Below, one piece after another: positions 51,815 to 63,724 of a stretch of 64,000 bases of DNA. The position numbers were made by a program, and so were the translations under genes. The notes beneath the pieces are model-generated. The model saw nothing but the letters and a program-made list of their open reading frames with translations, did not search any database and was not told the origin of the DNA. The stretch's first letter is position 1; each line of letters starts with the position of its first letter. The DNA is from Aldersonia sp. NBC_00410 (GTDB taxonomy: Bacteria > Actinomycetota > Actinomycetes > Mycobacteriales > Mycobacteriaceae). Location of the stretch: positions 186,001-250,000 of the forward strand of contig NZ_JAPENM010000004.1 of assembly GCF_026342035.1 (NCBI RefSeq), read 5' to 3'.

Positions 51815-53641
51815 ATGACGGCGGCGCCCGAGCTGCGGCCGGCCTCGAACGCGGCGGTGCTCGACGCTCTGCGCAGCCCGGACGACCTGCGCGATCTTCC
51901 GGCCGCGGCGCTGCCCGCGCTCGCCGCCCAGATCCGCGACCGGCTGGTCGATGAGGTCACCCGCAACGGTGGCCATCTCGGACCGAACCTGGGCGTGGTC
52001 GAGCTGACCATCGCGCTGCACCGATGTTTCCGTTCACCGCACGACGCGATCGTCTGGGACACCGGGCACCAGTCCTATGTGCACAAAATGCTCACCGGCC
52101 GCCAGCACGATTTCGGTGGGTTGCGCACCGCGGGTGGACTTTCCGGCTATCCGTCGCGCGCGGAGAGTCCCCACGACGTGATGGAGAACTCGCACGCGTC
52201 CACCGCGCTCTCCTACGCGGACGGGCTGGCCAAGGGGTTCGCGCTCGCCGGCACCGATCGACGGGCCGTCGCCGTGGTCGGTGACGGCGCACTGACCGGC
52301 GGGATGTGCTGGGAGGCGCTGAACAACATCGGGCACAGTCGTCGTCCGGTCGTGGTGGCGCTCAACGACAACGGCCGCTCCTACGAGCCGACCGCGGGGG
52401 TGATCGCGAGCCATCTCGCCGCGCTGCGTTCGGGTTCCGGCGCCGGAAATCTGTTCGAGTTGTTGGGCTTCCAGTACCTGGGCCCGGTCGACGGGCATGA
52501 CATTGCCGCGCTGGAACGAGCACTGCACGCGGCGCGCGCACTCGACGTCCCGGTCGTGGTGCACTGTGTCACCGCGAAGGGCGCCGGGCATGCGCCTGCG
52601 CTGGCCGACGAGGCCGACCGGCTGCACGCCGTTCGCCCCGCACCGGTGCCGGGCGCGACCAAACCCGGTGCGGCGCCATCCTGGACGGAGGTATTCGGCA
52701 GCGAACTCGTCGCACTGGGCCGCCGCGATCCGCGACTGGTGGCGATCACCGGGGCGATGCTGCGTCCGACCGGGCTGTTCGAATTCGCCCAAGAGTTTCC
52801 CGACCGGGTCTTCGACGTCGGTATCGCCGAACAACACGCGGTCACCTCGGCGGCGGGCCTCGCGATCGCCGGTATGCATCCGGTCGTCGCGCTCTATTCG
52901 ACGTTCCTCAACCGAGCGTTCGACCAGGTCCTGCTGGACGTGGCATTGCACCGACTGCCGGTGACCTTCGCCCTGGACCGCTCCGGCGTGACCGGGGTCG
53001 ACGGGCCGTCGCACCACGGCATGTGGGATGTCTCGATGCTCGGCCAGGTGCCCGGGATGCGGGTGGCCGCGCCGCGCGACGCGCGGCAGTTGCGTGCGTT
53101 GCTCGCGGAGGCGGTCGGCGATGACAGCGGACCGACCGCGGTGCGATACCCCACCGGCCGAGCGCCGCGCGACCTCCCGGCCTACGGCCGTCTCGGCTCC
53201 GCCGATGTGCTCACTCCTGGCAACGGCGAGCCGGACGTACTGCTCGTTCCGGTGGGAGCACTCGCCGAGGGGACCGTGGCGGCGGCGGAACTGCTCGCGG
53301 CGGACGGGATCCGCGCGAACGTCGTGGACCCGCGCTGGATCCTTCCCGTCGACCCGGCGCTGGTATTCGCCGCCGCGCGCTATCGCCTCGTGGTGACGAT
53401 CGAGGACAACGCGGTGGCCGGCGGGTTCGGCGACTCGTTCGCCCGGGTGTGGCGCGCTGCCGCACAACCGGCCACGCTGCTCACCCTCGGCCTCACGCCC
53501 GGTTTCGTCTCCGCCAGACCACGATCGGACATCCATCGGCTACACCGGCTCGACGCGGAGGGAATCGCGGCTGTGGTGCGCGCACATCGCGCGTCTGGCC
53601 GAGCGCGCGAATCGGTTGCGGTCCGCCGCTACCTACGCTGA
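51815..53641 (+). CDS. dxs: 1-deoxy-D-xylulose-5-phosphate synthase
   Basis: A 608-residue thiamine enzyme making the first MEP-pathway intermediate from pyruvate and glyceraldehyde 3-phosphate. Landmarks are NGGHLGPNLGVVELTIALHR, IVWDTGHQSYVHKMLTGR, the thiamine loop VVGDGALTGGMCWEALNNIG, DVGIAEQHAVTSAAGLAIAG and DRSGVTGVDGPSHHGMWDVS. ATG 51815 is 22 bases after hpnH with a weak GGAAT spacer. It is slightly shorter than the housekeeping enzyme (about 640 residues), so it may be a second copy dedicated to hopanoid supply, like the IspH domain two genes upstream. Confidence 0.94.
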   Translation: MTAAPELRPASNAAVLDALRSPDDLRDLPAAALPALAAQIRDRLVDEVTRNGGHLGPNLGVVELTIALHRCFRSPHDAIVWDTGHQSYVHKMLTGRQHDFGGLRTAGGLSGYPSRAESPHDVMENSHASTALSYADGLAKGFALAGTDRRAVAVVGDGALTGGMCWEALNNIGHSRRPVVVALNDNGRSYEPTAGVIASHLAALRSGSGAGNLFELLGFQYLGPVDGHDIAALERALHAARALDVPVVVHCVTAKGAGHAPALADEADRLHAVRPAPVPGATKPGAAPSWTEVFGSELVALGRRDPRLVAITGAMLRPTGLFEFAQEFPDRVFDVGIAEQHAVTSAAGLAIAGMHPVVALYSTFLNRAFDQVLLDVALHRLPVTFALDRSGVTGVDGPSHHGMWDVSMLGQVPGMRVAAPRDARQLRALLAEAVGDDSGPTAVRYPTGRAPRDLPAYGRLGSADVLTPGNGEPDVLLVPVGALAEGTVAAAELLAADGIRANVVDPRWILPVDPALVFAAARYRLVVTIEDNAVAGGFGDSFARVWRAAAQPATLLTLGLTPGFVSARPRSDIHRLHRLDAEGIAAVVRAHRASGRARESVAVRRYLR

Positions 53642-53648
53642 GCCTCGC

Positions 53649-53840
53649 TCAGCTCGGGGCTTCGTCACCACTGTCGACCGGTAGTTGGTGGTCACGCTCA
53701 CCGGCGTGGCCGGGCACATCCTCGTCCGCACGTTCGTCCTCGACGCGTTGTTCGAGGTCGTCCAGGACGTTTTCCAGCCCGCTCGGGTCCGAGAAGTAGA
53801 CCGGTTCACCGCGTCGGCCACTTCGGCTCGAATCACTCAT
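53649..53840 (-). CDS. Small acidic hypothetical protein (63 residues)
   Basis: ATG 53840 follows GAAGGAACC. The product begins MSDSSRSGRRGEPVYFSDPS and continues GLENVLDDLEQRVEDERADE. The acidic helix is followed by a polar Gly/Asp/His-rich end. No family is recognised. It ends seven bases from the dxs stop on the other strand. It is downstream of tatB in the same direction and may be the last gene of the envelope-stress transcript. Confidence 0.6.
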   Translation of the reverse strand: MSDSSRSGRRGEPVYFSDPSGLENVLDDLEQRVEDERADEDVPGHAGERDHQLPVDSGDEAPS

Positions 53841-53877
53841 GGTTCCTTCGTACCCGAACTCGGGCCGGCGATACCGC

Positions 53878-54285
53878 TCAGGTGGCGTCGGGATCGATCG
53901 GCGGGGCCTCGTTTGCGGAAAGTGGCTGCTGCCGTCGGGCCGGCTGCTGCGGTGCGCCCGCGGACTCGGCTGCGGCATCGAATTTCTTGTTGTCGAACTT
54001 CCCGGTGAAGATCGAGTCGTCACCGTCGAGCAGGTGTTTGGTTATCGCCGAACGCGGCGTCATACCGCGCATCTTGTTGATTTCGGACAGCGGCTCGCGC
54101 AGTTGGTCGAACTCGGGACCGAGCTCCTGTTTGAGCTGGTCGGTTGCACCGCTGGCGTAGTCGCGCACCTGCCGCAGCGTGCGCGAAGTCCACTGCACCG
54201 CACCGGGCAGCCGCTCCGGGCCGAGGATCACAAGGGCAGCGACGAGCAGCACCACCATCTCGCCCCAGCCTATGTTGCCGAACAC
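53878..54285 (-). CDS. tatB: Sec-independent translocase protein TatB
   Basis: A 135-residue TatB. It starts [20 protein letters not shown], with one N-terminal span, then [20 protein letters not shown], the amphipathic helix, and a polar tail ending in Pro/Asp-rich sequence. TatB and TatC recognise twin-arginine signal peptides for export of folded proteins. It lies 59 bases after htrA in the sigE-rseA-htrA-tatB order conserved in mycobacteria. Confidence 0.95.
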   Translation of the reverse strand: MFGNIGWGEMVVLLVAALVILGPERLPGAVQWTSRTLRQVRDYASGATDQLKQELGPEFDQLREPLSEINKMRGMTPRSAITKHLLDGDDSIFTGKFDNKKFDAAAESAGAPQQPARRQQPLSANEAPPIDPDAT

Positions 54286-54344
54286 TCAGCCAGGATACCT
54301 GTGCTGCGCCGCCAACCCGTCGCCAAGGGCTGTTGACATCACAG

Positions 54345-56253
<1,909 letters not shown>

Positions 56254-56270
56254 CGATTCCTCCTTCGTTC

Positions 56271-56984
56271 TCATCGCTGGGTCACACCCGTTCGATGCGT
56301 TGCCAGATGCGCACGGATGGCCTGCCTGCCGCGGTGGATCCGACTCCGCACAGTACCCAGCTTCACTCCCAGTGTGGCACCGATCTCCTCGTAGGACAGT
56401 CCCTCGATGTCACACAACACGACCGCGGCGCGAAATTCCGGCGCAAGCGAATCGAGTGCGGACTGCAGGTCGGGCGCCAAGCGGGCGTCGTGGTACGCCT
56501 GCTCCGGGCTGGGCCCGTCGGACGGCACCCGGTCGTAGTCCTCTGGCAGCGCCTCCATCCGGATGCGGTTGCGCCTGCGCACCATGTCCAGGAAGAGGTT
56601 GGTGGTGATGCGGTGCAGCCAGCCCTCGAAAGTGCCGGGCTGATAGTTCGACAGCGAGCGAAACACCCGAATGAAGGTCTCCTGGGTGATGTCCTCGGCG
56701 TCCTGGGCGTTGCCCGACAGCCGGTACGCCAGCCGGTACACCCGGTCGCCGTGTTCGCGGACCAGTTCCTCCCAGGACGGCATCGCGGCCTTGCCCTCGG
56801 TGGCGTCGAAGGCGGCGGTCCCGCTCAATGGCGCGTCGGCGTCGTCGTCCGCCTGCTCGAAACGCGCATCACCATCGCTTGGATCGACATCGTCGCGTGC
56901 CGCGGCGCGCAGCGCATCATCGGCCGCGACCGCACGCAAGGTGCCTTCGGGCCGGTCAACGGTATCGCGCACAACATCGATCAT
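56271..56984 (-). CDS. sigE: ECF sigma factor SigE
   Basis: A 237-residue extracytoplasmic-function sigma factor. Region 2 is [40 protein letters not shown] and [19 protein letters not shown]. Region 4 is [20 protein letters not shown] then [20 protein letters not shown]. The N-terminal 70 residues are acidic and poorly conserved. ATG 56984 is used; AGGAGG lies 14 bases upstream, rather far, and the reading frame is open further upstream, so the real start is uncertain. It directs the envelope-stress regulon with RseA as its antagonist. A GGAAC...GTT promoter lies upstream. Confidence 0.94.
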   Translation of the reverse strand: MIDVVRDTVDRPEGTLRAVAADDALRAAARDDVDPSDGDARFEQADDDADAPLSGTAAFDATEGKAAMPSWEELVREHGDRVYRLAYRLSGNAQDAEDITQETFIRVFRSLSNYQPGTFEGWLHRITTNLFLDMVRRRNRIRMEALPEDYDRVPSDGPSPEQAYHDARLAPDLQSALDSLAPEFRAAVVLCDIEGLSYEEIGATLGVKLGTVRSRIHRGRQAIRAHLATHRTGVTQR

Positions 56985-57041
56985 TCGGATGGTGAATACC
57001 TCCTCGTAGGGACCGCACGTCACGGCGAACGCGTACCCTGC

Positions 57042-57070
57042 AAAACCCCCCGGAAGTCCGGTTTGTTCCC
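57042..57070 (-). promoter_or_regulatory. Putative ECF-type (SigE/SigH-like) promoter of sigE
   Basis: On the minus strand GGGAAC (57070-57065) and GGTTTT (57047-57042) match the GGAAC/GTT consensus of stress ECF sigma factors with a spacing of 17-18 bases. A transcript would start about 50 bases before the sigE ATG. Autoregulation or control by another ECF factor is inferred. Confidence 0.55.
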
Positions 57071-57237
57071 GGTCCGCGCGCCGACTGCGCGACGTGATCG
57101 CGATCGAAACGCTCTTGCGTGAGGATCACTCTCGTCGCTCTCCCTGAGGGCGGCCGTATGTGCAACCTGAGGTATCGCTGAGAAAATTCGCCGCGACCTG
57201 CCGCGATTCTCGTCGCGCCTCTGCGAGCTGCGCCGAC

Positions 57238-57891
57238 ATGGGCGATAGCCTCGGCAGTGTGGCCACGAACGCGGAGAAGACGCTGAGCTACGTCGAAGAG
57301 TCCGTCATCGAGGACGAGGTGCTGGTCGCGGCGCGGGAACGCGCTGTGGACCTCGGTGCCCAACCGGTGTCGCCTGCGGTGGGCGCGGTACTGAGCATGT
57401 TCGCTCAGCTGCTCGACGCCAAGACCGTGGTCGAGGTCGGCACCGGGGCAGGCGTGAGCGGGCTGTGGCTGCTCGACGGCATGCGCGAGGACGGCACCCT
57501 CACCACGATCGATGCCGAACCCGAGCATCAGCGCGCCGCCAAGGAGGCGTTCAAGGCCGGCGGTATCCCCGGCACCAGAACCCGACTGATCAACGGCCGC
57601 GCGCTCGACGTGCTCCCACGGCTTGCCGACGGGTCCTACGACCTGGTCTTCGTCGACGCGACGCCCACCGACCACCCGCTCTACGTCGAGCAGGGCGTGC
57701 GCCTGCTGCGCCCCGGCGGGCTGATCGTTTTCCACAATGCCCTGCTCGGTGGCAAGGTCCCCGACTCCTCGGCGCGCGATGCCGCCACCCTGGCCGTGCG
57801 CGCCGCCGCGCGCGCGATCGCCGAAGACGATCAGCTCACCAAGGTGCTCGTCCCGCTCGGCGACGGGCTGCTCTGCGCCTCGCGCGGCTGA
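57238..57891 (+). CDS. O-methyltransferase (Rv1220c-like)
   Basis: A 217-residue SAM-dependent methyltransferase. Landmarks are [40 protein letters not shown] (SAM-binding glycine loop, near residue 70), [17 protein letters not shown] and [20 protein letters not shown], the COMT-like motif. ATG 57238 is chosen; GTG 57259 would give a form seven residues shorter. It is divergent from sigE, as Rv1220c is from Rv1221 in M. tuberculosis. Substrate unknown. Confidence 0.9.
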   Translation: MGDSLGSVATNAEKTLSYVEESVIEDEVLVAARERAVDLGAQPVSPAVGAVLSMFAQLLDAKTVVEVGTGAGVSGLWLLDGMREDGTLTTIDAEPEHQRAAKEAFKAGGIPGTRTRLINGRALDVLPRLADGSYDLVFVDATPTDHPLYVEQGVRLLRPGGLIVFHNALLGGKVPDSSARDAATLAVRAAARAIAEDDQLTKVLVPLGDGLLCASRG

Positions 57892-57911
57892 CCGCACACC
57901 CCCAATTTCCC

Positions 57912-57969
57912 CGACTGAACGGAACCGTTCAGTCGATCTGATCGACTGAACGGTTCCGTTCAGTCGATG
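57912..57969. repeat. Palindromic element, copy 2 (55-bp perfect inverted repeat)
   Basis: Positions 57912-57966 are a perfect inverted repeat about T57939, with 27-base arms. Each arm holds CGACTGAACGG-NN-CCGTTCAGTCG. Bases 57916-57969 are identical to 34977-35030. The element lies 20 bases after the methyltransferase stop and about 10 bases before the putative -35 of the TetR gene. The TGAAC...GTTCA arms recur in shorter sites within the TetR promoter. Confidence 0.95.
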
Positions 57970-57978
57970 CTTTGGGCC

Positions 57979-58024
57979 TTGCGCAGGAGCTGAACACACG
58001 TTTAGCATATTGAACATGCGTTCA
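57979..58024 (+). promoter_or_regulatory. Promoter and operator sites of the TetR-ABC operon, leaderless
   Basis: TTGCGC (57979-57984), an 18-base spacer and TAGCAT (58003-58008) form a promoter whose start would fall on the ATG at 58016, which has no RBS. TGAACACACGTTTA (57991-58004) and TGAACATGCGTTCA (58011-58024) flank the -10 and share the TGAAC-N4-GTTCA plan. They are likely TetR half-site pairs for autorepression. Confidence 0.6.
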
Positions 58025-58657
58025 AACGACGCCGATCTGTCCACCAAGGCACGGATCAGGGACGCGGCCATCGAGGCCTTCGGCACCAACGGGTTCGCCA
58101 CCGGGGTGCGCGCGATCTCGACGGCCGCCGGCGTCTCGCCCGGGTTGGTCATCCACCATTTCGGCTCCAAGGACGGCCTGCGCGTCGCCTGCGACGAGCG
58201 GGTGCTCGAGATCATCCGCGACCAGAAGCTCGCGAATCTGCGCGAGCCGGGGGTGGGCCGGATGCTCACCACGCTCATCGACGTGGAGGAATACGCTCCC
58301 GTCGTCGCCTACATGGTGCGCAGCTTCACCGCCGGTGGACCGCTCGCACAGTCACTGTTCACGCATATGGTCGACGACGCCGAGCAGTATCTGGCCGAAG
58401 GCGTCGAGGCGGGCGTGCTGCGGCCGAGCCTCGATCCCCATGCGCGAGCGCACTACCTCACCCTGGCCAACGTCGGCGCCATGATTCTCGATCTGCAACT
58501 GCGCACCCAACCCGACGAGGCGATCGACTTCCGCGACGCGGTCCGGCGGGTCTCCGACGCGGTCGCGCTGCCCGCCCTCGAGCTGTACACCCAGGGCCTG
58601 CTCACCGATTCCACGATGCTCGGCGGCTATCTGGCCGCGCGGGCGGCGAACTCCTGA
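58016..58657 (+). CDS. TetR-family regulator of the ABC efflux pair (Rv1219c-like)
   Basis: A 213-residue TetR protein. The helix-turn-helix is [20 protein letters not shown] (about residues 32-51), followed by [18 protein letters not shown]. The C-terminal domain is larger than usual for ligand binding and dimerisation. ATG 58016 is preferred over TTG 58010. The ATPase gene follows 11 bases after its stop, so the regulator is in the same transcript as the transporter it probably controls. Inverted repeats TGAAC/GTTCA around its promoter are the proposed operators. Confidence 0.92.
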   Translation: MRSNDADLSTKARIRDAAIEAFGTNGFATGVRAISTAAGVSPGLVIHHFGSKDGLRVACDERVLEIIRDQKLANLREPGVGRMLTTLIDVEEYAPVVAYMVRSFTAGGPLAQSLFTHMVDDAEQYLAEGVEAGVLRPSLDPHARAHYLTLANVGAMILDLQLRTQPDEAIDFRDAVRRVSDAVALPALELYTQGLLTDSTMLGGYLAARAANS

Positions 58658-58668
58658 CGGGAGGCGTT

Positions 58669-59571
58669 ATGGCCACGGTCATCGAAGCGACCGGTCTGAG
58701 CAAGAAGTTCGGCACCGCGCTCGCACTCGACAAACTCGACCTGCACGTCGAGGCCGGTGAAGTACACGGCTTCCTCGGCCCGAACGGCGCGGGCAAATCG
58801 ACCACGATCCGGGTCCTGCTCGGCACCTTGCGAGCGAGCGGAGGTGATGTCCGGGTGCTCGGCGGCGACCCGTGGCACGACGCCGTCGCGCTGCACCGTG
58901 CCATCGCCTATGTGCCGGGCGATGTCACGCTGTGGCCATCGCTGACCGGCGGCGAGACCATCGACCTGCTCGGCCGGATGCGCGGCGGGATCGACACGAA
59001 GCGCCGAGACGAACTCATCGAGCGGTTCGACCTCGATCCCCGCAAACGCAACCGCGCCTATTCGAAAGGCAACCGGCAGAAGGTTGCCCTGGTGTCGGCG
59101 CTGTCCGCGCCGGCGCGACTGCTGCTGCTCGACGAGCCGACCTCGGGACTCGATCCGTTGATGGAGCAGGTCTTTCGCGAATGCGTCGCCGAGGCCCGCG
59201 AGCGTGGTGCGACCGTGCTGCTGTCGAGCCACATCCTCTCCGAGGTCGAGACGCTGTGCGAGCGCGTGACGATCATCCGTGCCGGACGCACCATCGAGAG
59301 CGGCTCGCTGGCCTCCATGCGCCATCTGAGCCGCACCGCGATCACCGCCGAATTGACCGGTGACCCAGGTGATCTGGGCCGACTTCCGGGCGTCTCCGAT
59401 GTGCGCATCGAGGATCACACTCTGCATTGTCAGGTGGATGCCGATCATCTCGGCGAGCTGATCCGGATACTCGGCGACGCCGGGGTACGCAGCCTGGTCA
59501 GCAACCCGCCGACCCTGGAAGAACTCTTCCTGCGGCACTACCGCGTCGATCCCGCGGGGGTGGCGGTATGA
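58669..59571 (+). CDS. ABC efflux ATP-binding protein (Rv1218c-like)
   Basis: A 300-residue ATPase. Walker A is [20 protein letters not shown], the signature region [19 protein letters not shown], Walker [19 protein letters not shown] and the H-loop [13 protein letters not shown]. The signature motif begins S-K-G-N rather than S-G-G-Q, a variation common in ABC-2 exporters. ATG 58669 has GGGAGGC upstream. It overlaps the permease by four bases. In M. tuberculosis the homologous pair exports several drug classes; the same is inferred here. Confidence 0.92.
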   Translation: MATVIEATGLSKKFGTALALDKLDLHVEAGEVHGFLGPNGAGKSTTIRVLLGTLRASGGDVRVLGGDPWHDAVALHRAIAYVPGDVTLWPSLTGGETIDLLGRMRGGIDTKRRDELIERFDLDPRKRNRAYSKGNRQKVALVSALSAPARLLLLDEPTSGLDPLMEQVFRECVAEARERGATVLLSSHILSEVETLCERVTIIRAGRTIESGSLASMRHLSRTAITAELTGDPGDLGRLPGVSDVRIEDHTLHCQVDADHLGELIRILGDAGVRSLVSNPPTLEELFLRHYRVDPAGVAV

Positions 59572-61196
59572 CCATCACCCTGGCGCGACCGGCGCAGGCA
59601 CCCGTCACTGCGGGTGATTTCACCGGGACGCTCGGCATGCTCCGGTTGTTCCTACGCCGCGACCGAATTGTCTTGCCGCTGTGGGTCTTACTGCTCTCGC
59701 TTCCGCTCGCGTCGGTCTACGTCGACAGCATCGCGAGCCTATATCCGGACGAGTCCGACCGCGCCGGATTCGCCGCCTCGATCCTGTCGAGCCCGGCTCA
59801 GCTGGCGTTGTACGGGCCGCTGTACAACACCAGTCTCGGTGCGACCGGGATCTGGAAAGCCGGGATGTTCCACACCCTGATCGGTGTCGCGGTCATCCTC
59901 ACGGTCATCCGGCATACCCGCGCCGAGGAGGAGACCGGCCGGGCCGAGTTGATCGACTCCACCGCGGTCGGCCGGTATGCAAGCCTGACCGCCGCGTTGT
60001 TGCTCGGCTTCGGCGCGTCGATGGCGACCGGCCTGATCGGCGCTCTCGGTTTGTTCACCACCGATGTGCCGAAGTCGGGTTCGCTCGCTTTCGGCCTCGC
60101 GCTGGCCGGCAGCGGGCTGGTCTACACGGCGGTGGCCGCGGTCGCCGCACAGCTCAGCGCGAACGCCCGCACCAGCCGCGGGATCGCGTTCGCCGTGCTC
60201 GGCGCCGCGTACGCGCTGCGCGCCATCGGCGATGCAGGCGGCAGCGCTGCGCTGACCTGGCTTGCGCCCCAAGGATGGTCGTTGCAGGTCCGACCGTATG
60301 CCGGTGACCGATGGCCGGTCCTGCTGCTGCACATCGTCGGCACGGTCGCCCTCACCGCGCTGGCCTACGGCTTGCTGCGCCGCCGCGATCTCGGTGCCGG
60401 GCTGATCACCGAGCGGCCCGGCTCTGCCTCGGCGCCACGGTGGCTGCGCGGCAGTTTCGGCTTGGCCTGGCGGCTGCAGCGCGGCAGCCTGCTGGCCTGG
60501 ACGATCGGCCTCGCCGGCTACGCGGTGGTGATCGGCTCGGTGGTGCACGGCATCGCCGACGAACTCGGCGGCGGCGATGCCATTCGCGACATCGTCACCC
60601 GAATGGGCGGGACCGCCTCGCTGGAGGATGCCTTCATCCGACTCGCCTTCACCATGCTCGGGATCGGCGCAGGCGCCTATGCGATTTCGGCCGCGCTACG
60701 CCTGCACGCCGAGGCGGACGCCGGTCACGCGGAGCCCATCCTGTCCGCTGCGGTTGGCAGAATACGCTGGGCAGCAAGCCATCTGGTGTTCGCTCTGCTC
60801 GGCCCGGTGCTGTTGATGACGGTCGCCGCCTGCGCGTGCGGGCTGACCTACGGCATCGCGGCCGGCGACATCGCCGGCAAGCTGACCGACGCGTTCGGCG
60901 CGGCGATGCTGCAACTTCCGTCCATCTGGCTGCTCGCCGGGACCGCGCTCGCCTTATTCGGCGCGCTCCCCCGCTTCGCACCGGCCGCGTGGGGGGTCCT
61001 GTCGGCGTTCATCGCGTTGTATCTGCTCGGGTCGATCTCCGGGATCCCGCATTGGGTGCTCGACCTGGTCCCGTTCGCGCACACCCCCGTCATCCCCGGC
61101 GGCACGTTCGACGCCGCCGCGATGCTCTGGCTGCTCGTCATCGACGCCGCCCTGATCACGTTCGGGCTGTTCGCCTTTCGACGACGGGATCTCTGA
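59568..61196 (+). CDS. ABC efflux permease (Rv1217c-like, large ABC-2 type)
   Basis: A 542-residue permease with about twelve spans in two repeated halves; each half has the order of an ABC-2 permease ([20 protein letters not shown] and [20 protein letters not shown] at the starts). The chain ends [13 protein letters not shown], a typical C-terminus. It begins at the ATG in the ATPase stop. With the upstream ATPase it would form an exporter of tetronasin-type architecture. It is 12 bases from the convergent glgC stop. Confidence 0.9.
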   Translation: MTITLARPAQAPVTAGDFTGTLGMLRLFLRRDRIVLPLWVLLLSLPLASVYVDSIASLYPDESDRAGFAASILSSPAQLALYGPLYNTSLGATGIWKAGMFHTLIGVAVILTVIRHTRAEEETGRAELIDSTAVGRYASLTAALLLGFGASMATGLIGALGLFTTDVPKSGSLAFGLALAGSGLVYTAVAAVAAQLSANARTSRGIAFAVLGAAYALRAIGDAGGSAALTWLAPQGWSLQVRPYAGDRWPVLLLHIVGTVALTALAYGLLRRRDLGAGLITERPGSASAPRWLRGSFGLAWRLQRGSLLAWTIGLAGYAVVIGSVVHGIADELGGGDAIRDIVTRMGGTASLEDAFIRLAFTMLGIGAGAYAISAALRLHAEADAGHAEPILSAAVGRIRWAASHLVFALLGPVLLMTVAACACGLTYGIAAGDIAGKLTDAFGAAMLQLPSIWLLAGTALALFGALPRFAPAAWGVLSAFIALYLLGSISGIPHWVLDLVPFAHTPVIPGGTFDAAAMLWLLVIDAALITFGLFAFRRRDL

Positions 61197-61208
61197 GCCG
61201 GGCCGCGA

Positions 61209-62423
61209 CTAGATCCATACGCCCTTGCCGATGGCGACGACACCGCCGGTGCTGACCGCGAAGCGCTGCCGGTCCCGCTCGAGGTCGACGCCGATGATTT
61301 CGCCGTCGTTGACGACGACGTTCTTGTCGAGGATCGACTTGCGCACCACCGCGCCCCGCCCGATCCGCACGCCCGGCATGATCACGCTGCCCTCGACGGT
61401 CGCGCCTTCCTCGATGTAGACGTTGCTCGACAGCACCGAGTTCCGCACGGTTGCGGCGGACAGGATGCACCCGGCACCGACCACGGACTCCTGCGCGAGA
61501 CCGCCCTGTACGAACTTCGCGGGCGGAAAGTTCTCCGCCTCGCCACGGATCGGCCAGCGCCGGTTGTAGAGATTGAACACCGGATGTACCGACACCAGGT
61601 CCATGTGCGCGTCGTAGAAGGCGTCGATGGTGCCGACGTCGCGCCAGTACCCGCGGTCACGATCGGTGGCGCCCGGCACGACGTTGTCCTTGAAGTCGTA
61701 GACCGCCGCCTCGCCCTTCTCCACCAGCTGCGGAATGATGTCGCCGCCCATGTCGTGGTCGGAGTCGGTGTTCTCCGAGTCCGCGCGGATCGAGTCGACG
61801 AGCACCTTCGTGGTGAAGACGTAGTTGCCCATCGACGCGAAGGTCATGTTCGGGTCGTCCGGCGTGCCGGGCGGATGCGCGGGCTTCTCCAGGAACTGCG
61901 TGATCCGCCCGGACTCGTCGCTGTCGATGCAGCCGAACGCGCTGGCCTCCCGGCGCGGCACCCGGATTCCGGCGACGGTCACGCCGGCACCGGAGTCGAT
62001 GTGCTGCTGCACCATCTGCTCCGGGTCCATCCGGTACACGTGATCCGCGCCGAACACCACGATGTACTCGGGGTCCTCGTCGTAGATCAGGTTCAGCGAC
62101 TGCAGGATCGCGTCGGCGCTACCGGTGTACCAGCGCGGGCCGAGCCGCTGCTGCGCAGGCACCGGGGTGATGTACTCGCCGCCGAAGCCGGACAGCCGCC
62201 AGGTCTGCGAGATATGCCGGTCCAGAGAGTGCGACTTGTACTGAGTGAGCACGCAGATTCGCAGATATCCGGCGTTGACCAGATTGCTGAGCACGAAGTC
62301 GATCAACCGGTATGCACCGCCGAACGGGACGGCCGGCTTAGCCCGGTCCGCCGTCAGGGGGAACAGACGCTTCCCGGCACCCCCGGCGAGCACTATCCCG
62401 AGCACATGCGGCTGGCTCCTCAC
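61209..62423 (-). CDS. glgC: Glucose-1-phosphate adenylyltransferase
   Basis: A 404-residue ADP-glucose pyrophosphorylase. The nucleotide-binding motif is [20 protein letters not shown], with [20 protein letters not shown] next. Substrate sites include [10 protein letters not shown]-like [20 protein letters not shown] and [20 protein letters not shown]. The C-terminal left-handed beta-helix has repeats such as [23 protein letters not shown] 62423 is the start. ADP-glucose feeds the divergent gene at 62549. Confidence 0.96.
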   Translation of the reverse strand: MRSQPHVLGIVLAGGAGKRLFPLTADRAKPAVPFGGAYRLIDFVLSNLVNAGYLRICVLTQYKSHSLDRHISQTWRLSGFGGEYITPVPAQQRLGPRWYTGSADAILQSLNLIYDEDPEYIVVFGADHVYRMDPEQMVQQHIDSGAGVTVAGIRVPRREASAFGCIDSDESGRITQFLEKPAHPPGTPDDPNMTFASMGNYVFTTKVLVDSIRADSENTDSDHDMGGDIIPQLVEKGEAAVYDFKDNVVPGATDRDRGYWRDVGTIDAFYDAHMDLVSVHPVFNLYNRRWPIRGEAENFPPAKFVQGGLAQESVVGAGCILSAATVRNSVLSSNVYIEEGATVEGSVIMPGVRIGRGAVVRKSILDKNVVVNDGEIIGVDLERDRQRFAVSTGGVVAIGKGVWI

Positions 62424-62548
62424 ACGTGCAAACCTATCGGCACGGCGTGGACCTCGCTAGCGATATGGACAGCGTTTTGCAATCGAATGGCTCACCTCCG
62501 CAAAGCGGAACTGTCGCCCGGAGCCGCCAAGCGGACTACGTTTGATTC

Positions 62549-63724
62549 GTGCGAGTGGCGATGATGACGCGCGAGTATCCGCCCGAGGTCTATGGCGGCG
62601 CCGGAGTGCACGTGACGGAGCTCGTCGCGCAGCTGCGCAGCCTTTGCGACGTCGACGTGCACTGTATGGGTCAACAACGCGAAGGCGCGGTCGTGCACAC
62701 CCCCGATCCGGAACTGGCCAATGCCAACTCGGCGTTGCAGATCCTCTCGGCCGAGCTGCGCATGGCCAACGCGGCCGCAGGTGTCGACGTCGTGCACTCG
62801 CACACCTGGTACGCAGGACTGGCCGGGCATCTGTCGGCGGCGTTGTACGACGTGCCGCACGTCCTCACCGCCCATTCACTCGAACCGCGCCGGCCCTGGA
62901 AGGCCGAACAACTCGGCGGCGGCTACCGGGTGTCGTCCTGGTCGGAACGCACCGCCGTGGAGAACGCCGCTGCGGTGATCGCGGTGAGCGAAGGAATGCG
63001 GCTCGACGTGCTCGACGCATACCCGGCGCTCGATCCCGCCCGCGTGCACGTCGTGCACAACGGCATCGACACGCAGGCGTGGCACGGCGGTCCGCCCGCC
63101 GACGGGCAGCGGCAGGTGCTCGACGAACTCGGCGTGCGCCGGGATGCCCCCATCGCGGCCTTCGTCGGCCGGATCACGCGACAGAAAGGCGTGCAGCATC
63201 TCCTCGCTGCGGCAAGGGAATTCGACCCCGACATCGCCCTGGTGTTCTGCGCGGGTGCACCGGACACGCCCGAGATCGAGGCCGAGGTGCGCGCCGGAGT
63301 CGCCGAGTTGGCGCAACTGCGCGACAACGTCTACTGGGTGCGGGAAATGCTTCCGACCGAGCAGATCCGCGAAATAGTTTCCGCTGCAGATGTTTTCATC
63401 TGCCCGTCGGTGTACGAGCCGCTCGGCATCGTGAATCTCGAGGCGATGGCCGCGGAGACCGCGGTGGTCGCCTCCGATGTCGGCGGCATCCCCGAGGTCG
63501 TCGAGGACGGCGTCACCGGCGCGCTGGTGCATTACGACCCGGCCGACACCGATGCCTACGAGCACGCGCTCGCGCGAGCCGTGAACGAGGTCGCCGGGGA
63601 CCGCGAGCGGGCCGCCACGATGGGTCGCGCCGGGCGTGCCCGCGCGATCGAGGACTTCTCCTGGGCCGAGATTGCCCGGCAGACCGTGGCGATCTATTCC
63701 GACGTGGTCGCCAAGCACGGCTGA
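62549..63724 (+). CDS. glgM: GT4 glycosyltransferase, glycogen synthase / maltose-1-phosphate synthase type
   Basis: A 391-residue GT-B enzyme of the actinobacterial glycogen synthase family. Landmarks are MMTREYPPEVYGGAGVHVTE at the N-terminus, VDVVHSHTWYAGLAGHLSAA, the donor-binding IAAFVGRITRQKGVQHLLAA, and the E-x7-E motif in VYEPLGIVNLEAMAAETAVV. In mycobacteria this enzyme (Rv1212c) makes alpha-maltose-1-phosphate from ADP-glucose and glucose-1-phosphate for the GlgE pathway. GTG 62549 is the start. The 125-bp gap to glgC likely holds both promoters. Its last 31 bases overlap the convergent methyltransferase gene. Confidence 0.92.
   Translation: MRVAMMTREYPPEVYGGAGVHVTELVAQLRSLCDVDVHCMGQQREGAVVHTPDPELANANSALQILSAELRMANAAAGVDVVHSHTWYAGLAGHLSAALYDVPHVLTAHSLEPRRPWKAEQLGGGYRVSSWSERTAVENAAAVIAVSEGMRLDVLDAYPALDPARVHVVHNGIDTQAWHGGPPADGQRQVLDELGVRRDAPIAAFVGRITRQKGVQHLLAAAREFDPDIALVFCAGAPDTPEIEAEVRAGVAELAQLRDNVYWVREMLPTEQIREIVSAADVFICPSVYEPLGIVNLEAMAAETAVVASDVGGIPEVVEDGVTGALVHYDPADTDAYEHALARAVNEVAGDRERAATMGRAGRARAIEDFSWAEIARQTVAIYSDVVAKHG

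Noticed and set aside
51787-51815. GATCATGATGATCATGATG before dxs as a regulatory palindrome
   Set aside because: It is not a true inverted repeat when checked base by base; it is a chance run of ATG/ATC triplets around the hpnH stop.
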